Translations under genes and position numbers: made by a program
Shown: piece after piece, positions 57,925 through 64,000 of the stretch
Position numbering within the stretch: position 1 is the stretch's first letter
Layout: each line of letters begins with the position of its first letter
From: Drechslerella dactyloides
Lineage: Eukaryota > Ascomycota > Orbiliomycetes > Orbiliales > Orbiliaceae
Length of the DNA stretch: 64,000 nucleotides
Direction of reading: 5' to 3'
NCBI GenBank assembly: GCA_020064725.1
Contig: JAGTWJ010000011.1
Span: 1,364,001-1,428,000, forward strand
The notes under the pieces: model-generated
Database searches by the model: none
The model's input: only the letters and a program-made list of their open reading frames with translations
What the model was told of the DNA's origin: nothing

Positions 57925-60900
57925 ATGGCGCTCGAGCACGATACGACCAGTTTCACCTGGCGAGGGCTCCACGAATTCAAGGAGAGTGCCCGCAAGGACA
58001 TCATCGAACACTACAAGTACGTTACCTGCACCCCTCACCATTGCGTTCTTCCCTGCGGGAAAAATGAAGGACGCGTTCCAGCATCGTTGAAGCGTAGTTT
58101 TTCTGACACAGTCGCTCGAACGACGGGTCATATAGGCGCCTGCAAGACTATGGCACAATTATGAAGGTCGAATTTGACCCAGTGGGTAACGTGAGTATTA
58201 CGCGTAGAAGTGTCCCGGGAGGATTGAAACAATACTCAACGCCGATTGCTGACAATAGTATACAGACTTTTACACTCACCGGGCCGAAAGACCGTGCCGA
58301 GGAAGCCCAAACGACCTTCATAAGCGTCGTGAACACCTATATCGATAAGCTCTACAACAAGACACTAGGCCGGGATCTGAATGTGAGACTCATGACGATA
58401 CATGCAAGAGAGGTATTCTTTGCTAAAGAATGAAATCCTTATACAGGCCAACCGAGGCAAGATCACGCGCGCACTCCAGACACGCATGAACCTCAACCCG
58501 CTGGTTTGGACGGATGATCCTCAGGAACTAAAGAAAGGGGACCAGGTCCGTCTCTCTCTGACAGTCCACCTCCGAAGCTGAAGCTCACAGTGCCAATACA
58601 GGATGAGATCCTCGAGATTTTCGAAGCGATCGACACTGAAGTTGAAACCGGTCGGTACGAGAAGTTCTGCAAATGGATTCCGACGCATAAAGACAGGTTT
58701 CGAGAATGCTTTTTCCCAGAGAAATTGGATTTCGTAACCGAAATCGCGGAGAGTGTCGGCTGCGTGATGAAAGTCGATTGGGTTAGCAAGGAGGTCAACG
58801 TTGGGGCGCCGACTGATGAGGCTATGAGCGCCGGACTTGAGAAGTTGAACCTTACGGAGCAGTATTACGTGCGCCACCGCCATTTAAATCTTATGGGAGA
58901 CTATCATCTGATTCTGACTATGGCTTGCAGAACTGGCCCTATCACAGGCTTACGTCTCACCTGATCAACAACGATGGGAGGGAACGCTTCGAAGTTCGTC
59001 TTGTTCTGATCACCCGCCAACCCACCACCATTGGAAAATCGACCCTATTCCCACCAAGCGACCAATACAGTAGCTTGACTGGCAGAGAGAAGTTAGCATC
59101 TACTCGCCTAGCTGAATACAAGCCAGAATCGGATAAATACGAGAATGTCACATTCAACTGCAATGCAACTTACAACGCTGGGCGATCGGTTACCGATATT
59201 TGGAAGGACTATGAATACGTATCCCACTATGCGAAGATACGTCCCGATATCGCCAGCCAAGCTGAGAGAAGCACCACTTCTGCTTTATTAGACAAAGGCA
59301 AGGGTTTGGTTCCTTTCGGAACTCGACCAGGTAACGCGGTTGGGGGTTCAGCGCCAATCACTCTAGCTGTGATCAAGAAAGACCAGGTTACAGGCAACCT
59401 GGCTTTTGGGTCTCGACCGCAAGAAGCTGTTGATGAACCTGAGGGCGAAGAATTGGATCTTCCAACTCTAGCGCCGAAGCGCAAGGTTCGCTCGATGAAT
59501 CCAAAAGTCGCGGAGCGTGCTCCCCCCACCCCATCAACATTCACATATCGATCTCCAAGCCCAACCGAAAGTCTGTCGACAGTCAGCTTGCCATCTTTAC
59601 CAGCTGGAATTCTTGCTAGCAAACGACCTAGTGAAGGCACCGGGCCAAAGCCGTTGACAATCCACGACCTCGCACGTGGCAAAGCTAGCGCTAATACGGC
59701 CCAAGACTCTGACTCAGGAAGTAGTAATTCTACTAGTCGTCCCGTTGGCCCACCATCTACTCGCCGCCCTCGACCCAAGAAAGAAAATTACCACACGCGA
59801 AAAGAATATGATTCCGATAAGGAAAGTGAGGATGATGGAACGTTCCAAAGCTCATCTAGTCGTCAAAGAAAGCCTTCCTACCTCCGCCCGGCCGAAACGA
59901 ACCAGGAGATCTTTACTCGCACATTCAAGCACACGCAAAACCAGCGTGCTCCTCACCATAAACAGAAATTCGATAGCTTCATTGCTATTCAGCAGCATCA
60001 GAGTCTAGCTTTCCAGAAGGTATTCGAAACAGCATTTGAGGACGCGAGAAGGTTTCGGGGGGACATCAAGTTTGAAGTCAGGTTAGGGCGAATCGTCTGC
60101 GCGAGCGTTCCAAAGAAATATTTGAAAACCACGCATGCTTTCCAGTGGAGCAATTGGGAGGACGAGCTTCGCAGAATCGAGATCCCGACCTTGTTCACAA
60201 ATATAATTTCAATCTCGCCATGCGATGCCGACTTCACCGTTGGATTGAAGATCCCTGGTGGTGATCCTCTTTTTGAAAATCCACCTGGAGTCCGAAACGT
60301 CAGCTATGAGATCGAAGGCCTTACATTCCAAAAAGTCCCATTCACCATTATAATCAATGCTGAGACCTTCGAGTTCGAGATCCGAGCCAAAGAAGAGCGA
60401 TTCGGCACCGTGCTCTGGAACTGCCCAACCGTGATGTGGGATGCTGAGTTCAGTTTACGAGGTTGCAAGGTTATCCGCTCTCTGGAGGCACAGGCTCAAT
60501 TGCTTGTCGAATCAATGGAGATCGAGGAAGGTCTCATATACCCTTCGTTCACCGTCTGCACGAAGGGCCTGGGCTTCGATATTGTCCGCGGCTCTTGTCG
60601 ACGTGAAAGCCGCCATATGGTTCTACCTTCTGAAGTGCACCACGGACACGAATTCACCCTGGTGATCACGGAGCATATTGATTTCAAACTCCAAGAGCGA
60701 GATGATCTCCCGGACATCATACGCTTCCAGTCCGTTGAGGGTATAGAAAGCTTCCGCCAAAATTTGACCTGGTATTCCATGCACTTTGTGGTAGATGAGA
60801 TTGAGCAGGCTTTCTGGAAGCAGCGAGCATTGAGGGTTGCAGAACTCGGTGACACCGATGCAATGGATATCTTGCTGAAGCGTAAAAAGGATGACTTGAC

Positions 60901-60997
60901 CACGCTCGAGGCATTGATTCAAGTTGTCAGCAATTTGATCTCGAAGATTAATAACGTCGGGTATTCAAATATGCAGTATACGCTCCACGCTGCGTGA
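57925..60997 (+). CDS. large protein with KH-like N terminus, function unknown
   Basis: Six exons: 57925-58016, 58136-58190, 58266-58382, 58447-58545, 58602-58868 and 58931-60997, giving 898 residues. Residues about 20-80 look like a KH-type fold: 'ARKDIIEHYKRLQDYGTIMK', 'VEFDPVGNTFTLTGPKDRAE', 'EAQTTFISVVNTYIDKL'. A second alpha/beta region follows ('EILEIFEAIDTEVETGRYEK'), then a long Ser/Pro/Lys-rich disordered segment (about residues 325-530) and a folded C-terminal domain ('FEVRLGRIVCASVPKKYLKT', 'VRNVSYEIEGLTFQKVPFTI', 'TLVITEHIDFKLQERDD'). It resembles uncharacterised Pezizomycotina proteins; I cannot name a function. Intron 2 (58191-58265) is 75 bases and open in frame, so the unspliced form would also be translatable. 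Confidence 0.78.
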
Positions 60998-62123
60998 TCA
61001 GTCATTGTAGTTGTTTCTGGGAGCTACAGAGATATCAATGTCGGGATGACAGGGACTCCTTAATAATATGGGCGGGGGAACCGTGATCATGGGCAACAAT
61101 GTTACGCCTGTATAATATTGCCAGTAAACAAAGGCTACTATAACTGGGCGGCCTTATTTCGGTCAAATGAAGTAGGTTGGCACAGGTGTTTAAGAATTTG
61201 CATTGCCTGTATCTAGCTCGCCGCTTCTCTTGTTATCCTCTTCGGCAGGATATAATGTTAATACGAACCACACTGTCAAGATCCTCCCAGACAATCGTGA
61301 AACAGATTAGGGGAAACAGGAACCATTCAACTCAGAGGAATCATTTCCAAACATCGAGCTTTTGCACACACAAACGACAGGATGAACAGGAAGCAGGTTG
61401 CTTTCGCGAGCCAGAACGTATGAAAAGCAGGTATCATAGTCCAAAATAATGTACACTGGTGCTTCATGAATCTCACTTGTTAACCTCGCACTGACTAATA
61501 TTGCTGCTAACCCTTCGTCAGGCGAGTTAATTCAAATGTAAGCTAATATAATTTAAATCACATATTTTTTGGTATCTATAAACTTTGATAAACTATGAAC
61601 GTATCATCCTGAAACTTTCATAAATGTATAGTAAATTTGATAGTTTATATGCACATCTCTTCGTCAAACTTAGCTCTCGATCTTGCTGTAGCAACCAAAC
61701 AGAAATCTCCCTGAACGAAAAACAACCAATGCGGCTAGACAATATAGAAAAAATCTATCTACAAGTCTTGATAACCAAAGAAATTTAAGTAGGATGGGTC
61801 ATAACTCGCAATCAATGAAGCGATAGAAGCCCGGGAGAGAAAAACATGAGCCTTCATGGATGTTTGAACAAGAAATCGTCAAAACTTCAAATGTAAAGAA
61901 ATGTTTTCATTTTGACGGCGGTATGGGATCCCGGGAGTGTATCTTTCCTGCTTACTGGGACTCGTTTCAGCTCCGGCAAAAGAAAAAGTTTGCACCTATC
62001 CGATGCTCATAAATATAAGTAGTTAGTCGATATGATATGCGCCAGAGTCGTGAATCTCAAAGCTAGTATATATATCAAACTCGACAAAAGCCCCAGTTGT
62101 ACATAGGGCTCGGAAGAACCTCA
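60998..62123. other. intergenic region between convergent genes
   Basis: AT-rich 3' flanks of the KH-like gene and the PEBP gene. One 90-codon plus-strand frame (61177-61449) has no domain, splice support or sensible composition. No gene seen. Confidence 0.55.
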
Positions 62124-63005
62124 CTAACCAACGAGCGTCAAGCCATACTTTCTCGCGTAATACCTTGCCCCTATCCTAGGTTCCTTAACATCAAAGCTCC
62201 ATTTTCTCCTGTCCAAGAGATAGTGTGGCTGCTCGGACCCGTTCCTGAAGAGTAGAAGGACGTATCGGTGTTTTCCGGTCTTCTTGAGTGGCGAAGGTCC
62301 CATGTATCTCATTAGCTCATTAGCATCTCGGAAATCCAGAGTCCCCGATTTGGGACTGATATCGGTGACGAGCCAGTGACAGAATTCTCCCCATATGGGA
62401 TTTTCTCGCGAAGTGGCATCCGGACCTCAAGTGAGCTTCCTGTCAGCTGCTGAAGGTACCAAAACTTCGCTGGAAGACGGTCCATACCGGTTAGGCAAAG
62501 CGTATATTTAGTATCCTCGCCGTCAAAGCGTGCGTCCTCGGGAGTAACTGTGATGTTTGGTATATTTTGGGTGTCCTTTACCTTCAGGGTGTTGCCCAGT
62601 TGAACTTTTGCTCCAGAAGGATGCTCTGCTTGTAGAAAAACGGAGGGTGAGAACTCGTCGATGACTAGTGAGTGTATGTCAACAGTGGTTCAGAGAGCTC
62701 CTCAATATGATTTCGATTTACCATCGGGAATAACCGCTTCCTTTCGAAGTCTTTGTTACAAATTTGCTCGAAATTCATTAATTCTAAACTTCTCCCCTCA
62801 AATTGTTCATAAATCCGTTACAATAGGGTAGCAAGAGGTATCCATACATACTTTTCCAGGATCGACTGGTTGATAGTCACCTGCTTAAACCACTCAGATA
62901 ACTTCGCTCATACTAATGTGATATATTCTTTGTTACTACTACGTACATACCAATAATGCCTTCTGCTCTTTTCGAACCAGATTTATGTTTTGCCGCACAC
63001 GCCAT
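62124..63005 (-). CDS. phosphatidylethanolamine-binding protein family member
   Basis: Five exons, read 63005-62951, 62906-62852, 62750-62722, 62664-62488 and 62425-62124, join in phase to 205 residues. The PEBP pattern is plain: 'EAVIPDVIDEFSPSVFLQAE', 'KVQLGNTLKV', 'DTKYTLCLTGPDATSRENP', 'IWGEFCHWLVTDI', 'YMGPSPLKKTGKHRYVLLLF' and the tail 'RIGARYYARKYGLTLVG'. The HxxGxP-like anion-pocket residues appear as 'PDATSREN...CHW' and 'GPSP...HRY'. Fungal members act as lipid/ligand-binding proteins or carboxypeptidase inhibitors; the specific role is unknown. The 3' three exons are secure. The 29-base exon (AAAG acceptor) and the upstream exons with start MACAAKHK are inferred from phase and family length, and a different 5' end is possible. 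Confidence 0.75.
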
Positions 63006-63483
63006 GGCACTCTCCCGCCGATATGTTGCAGAAACGGCGTTGTAAACCTTCCGGCATACACCATCCGTCGGAACAGTGCGGTTGACATCGCGAAATCGAA
63101 GCTCCACACTGGGGCCTACGGCTACAAATGACAAAATAGGAATCTTGGTGGTCAGGCGCCGTTATACAGCGGAGGCTCCAGTGAGTTTTGAGGGCCTAGA
63201 GCAATGGATCTAGAGCTTTACTGCCTTAGTATGCGTCCGATGCATGCATGCTGCAAATCCAGATATCTGCCTAGAATGACGTGAAGCATCGATAAGCCAA
63301 CGAAGATACGGAAGCGAGCGCACCTGCAAGACGCCACAACCCGGACGTACCTTGACGAGGCGGGTTTTAGGAAGCCACACCGATTGTGTCTGCCGAGTCG
63401 CATGGCAATTATAAATGTTCCGTTTCTAAGTCCAGCGTGCCTTAGGCCTCCGACAATGCCGGATCAATCGGAAAGACGATCAC
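63006..63483. other. intergenic region
   Basis: The PEBP gene may extend into the first 130 bases, which are open on the minus strand. Otherwise no coding signal is seen. Confidence 0.45.
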
Positions 63484-63724
63484 CTATTTGTCCTCAAAAA
63501 GTTCGATATCCACATGCGAACCCGGAGTCTCGAAGCTGCTTTCCGCTGGCTTGAATGAAGGTATCTGCTTTTGATCGATCAAATTACCTGAATTGAACTC
63601 ATGACCATTTACTACCAGCATATTCCCATCCATAACATATTCAGCGCACTGTTCTACTTTGCACAGCGCGCATTTACCCGAGGTTTGGTTCCCTGTTTGC
63701 GTTCCCCGCAAACCCGTTTCATCC
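63484..63724 (-). CDS. possible terminal exon of an unidentified gene
   Basis: On the minus strand an acceptor-like TTGCTAG (to 63725) is followed by an open frame to a stop at 63484, about 79 codons. It contains a cysteine cluster ('KCALCKVEQCAEYVMDG') and a hydrophilic acidic tail ('SHVDIELFEDK'). Upstream, short stretches such as 'ILTDIRSAAVRVREWMEYSF' and 'SVCQKVSEILVELYGCIETA' read well but in different frames, and I could not join them. It may be the 3' end of a gene extending beyond the window or a decayed gene. Confidence 0.3.
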
Positions 63725-64000
63725 TAGCAAGGTTACAGTTTCTGCGCGGTCTCGATACATCCGTACAATTCCACTAAAATCTCCGAAACCTTCTGGCAGA
63801 CTGACCCGTCAGTTAGGGCAGAAAGAGTATTCCATCCATTCGCGGACCCTCACAGCTGCACTCCGAATGTCCGTCAATATTTGACACCGCTAATGTGACT
63901 TTCTGGCATTAATCATGTCTGCCTGATTTCCGGCAGACTCCAAAGAGTTCACATTGATAGCCTTCGGATATCTGGTGGTTCTGGAAACCCCCTTTATTGT
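63725..64000. other. window edge, unresolved
   Basis: It may contain further exons of the gene whose possible last exon is at 63484-63724. The frames seen are interrupted, and no complete exon can be supported. Confidence 0.4.

Noticed and set aside
61177..61449. A 90-codon plus-strand frame between the KH-like and PEBP genes
   Set aside because: No domain, no plausible splice partners, located in a convergent 3' flank.

Overview
The window is eukaryotic and almost certainly from a filamentous ascomycete (Pezizomycotina). Nearly every gene is a recognisable fungal housekeeping gene broken by short introns (mostly about 40-160 nt). The introns have GT-AG ends, a strong bias to GTACGT/GTATGT-type donors and frequent GCTAAC/CTAAC branch-like sites. 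No bacterial operons, CRISPR arrays, canonical tRNAs or intact transposons are visible. I cannot place the species. Exon-intron structures were worked out by hand from reading frame, splice dinucleotides and phase. Every multi-exon model given with exact exon positions sums to a whole number of codons.

Layout. 1-10.5 kb: a GPI-anchored Ser/Thr-rich wall protein, the protein-histidine methyltransferase HPM1 (-), the chromatin protein SPT2, a ZZ zinc-finger protein and an unknown protein. 10.5-14.3 kb: a long gene-poor stretch holding a striking run of three consecutive perfect hairpins (12038-12214) with Pol III-like boxes on the minus strand. 14.3-18.6 kb: cystathionine gamma-lyase (CYS3), ribosomal stalk protein P2 and ribosomal protein S15. 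18.6-22.4 kb: an AT-rich island containing a previously hidden two-exon gene for a small secreted protein with ten cysteines (19478-19894, -), signal-peptide-like fragments and a decayed tandem repeat with RIP-like transitions. 22.4-31.8 kb: the Rpd3L histone deacetylase subunit DEP1 (-), NOP12 and an orphan low-complexity protein. 32.9-42.6 kb: MMS19 (-, 12 exons), MTD1, RPF2 (-) and a PMP24/PXMP4-type peroxisomal membrane protein. 43.4-52.7 kb: an unknown acidic protein (-), NTAQ1 (-), a small mitochondrial membrane protein resembling a fungal complex I subunit, a SET/MYND methyltransferase (-), NOC4 (-) and ATP4. 54-61 kb: PTA1/symplekin and an 898-residue KH-like protein of unknown function. 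62-64 kb: a five-exon PEBP-family gene (-) and an incomplete exon running toward the window edge.

Functional themes are ordinary and dispersed. They are ribosome production and translation (P2, S15, NOP12, RPF2, NOC4, and HPM1, which methylates a ribosomal protein), chromatin (SPT2, DEP1, SET/MYND), mitochondrial energy metabolism (ATP4, the complex I-like protein), Fe-S protein maturation (MMS19), mRNA 3' processing (PTA1), and sulfur and one-carbon metabolism (CYS3, MTD1). Several pairs are divergent with short shared promoters, for example NOC4/ATP4 and NTAQ1/complex I-like. The parts most likely to be new are the cysteine-rich secreted protein in the AT-rich island and the triple-hairpin element.
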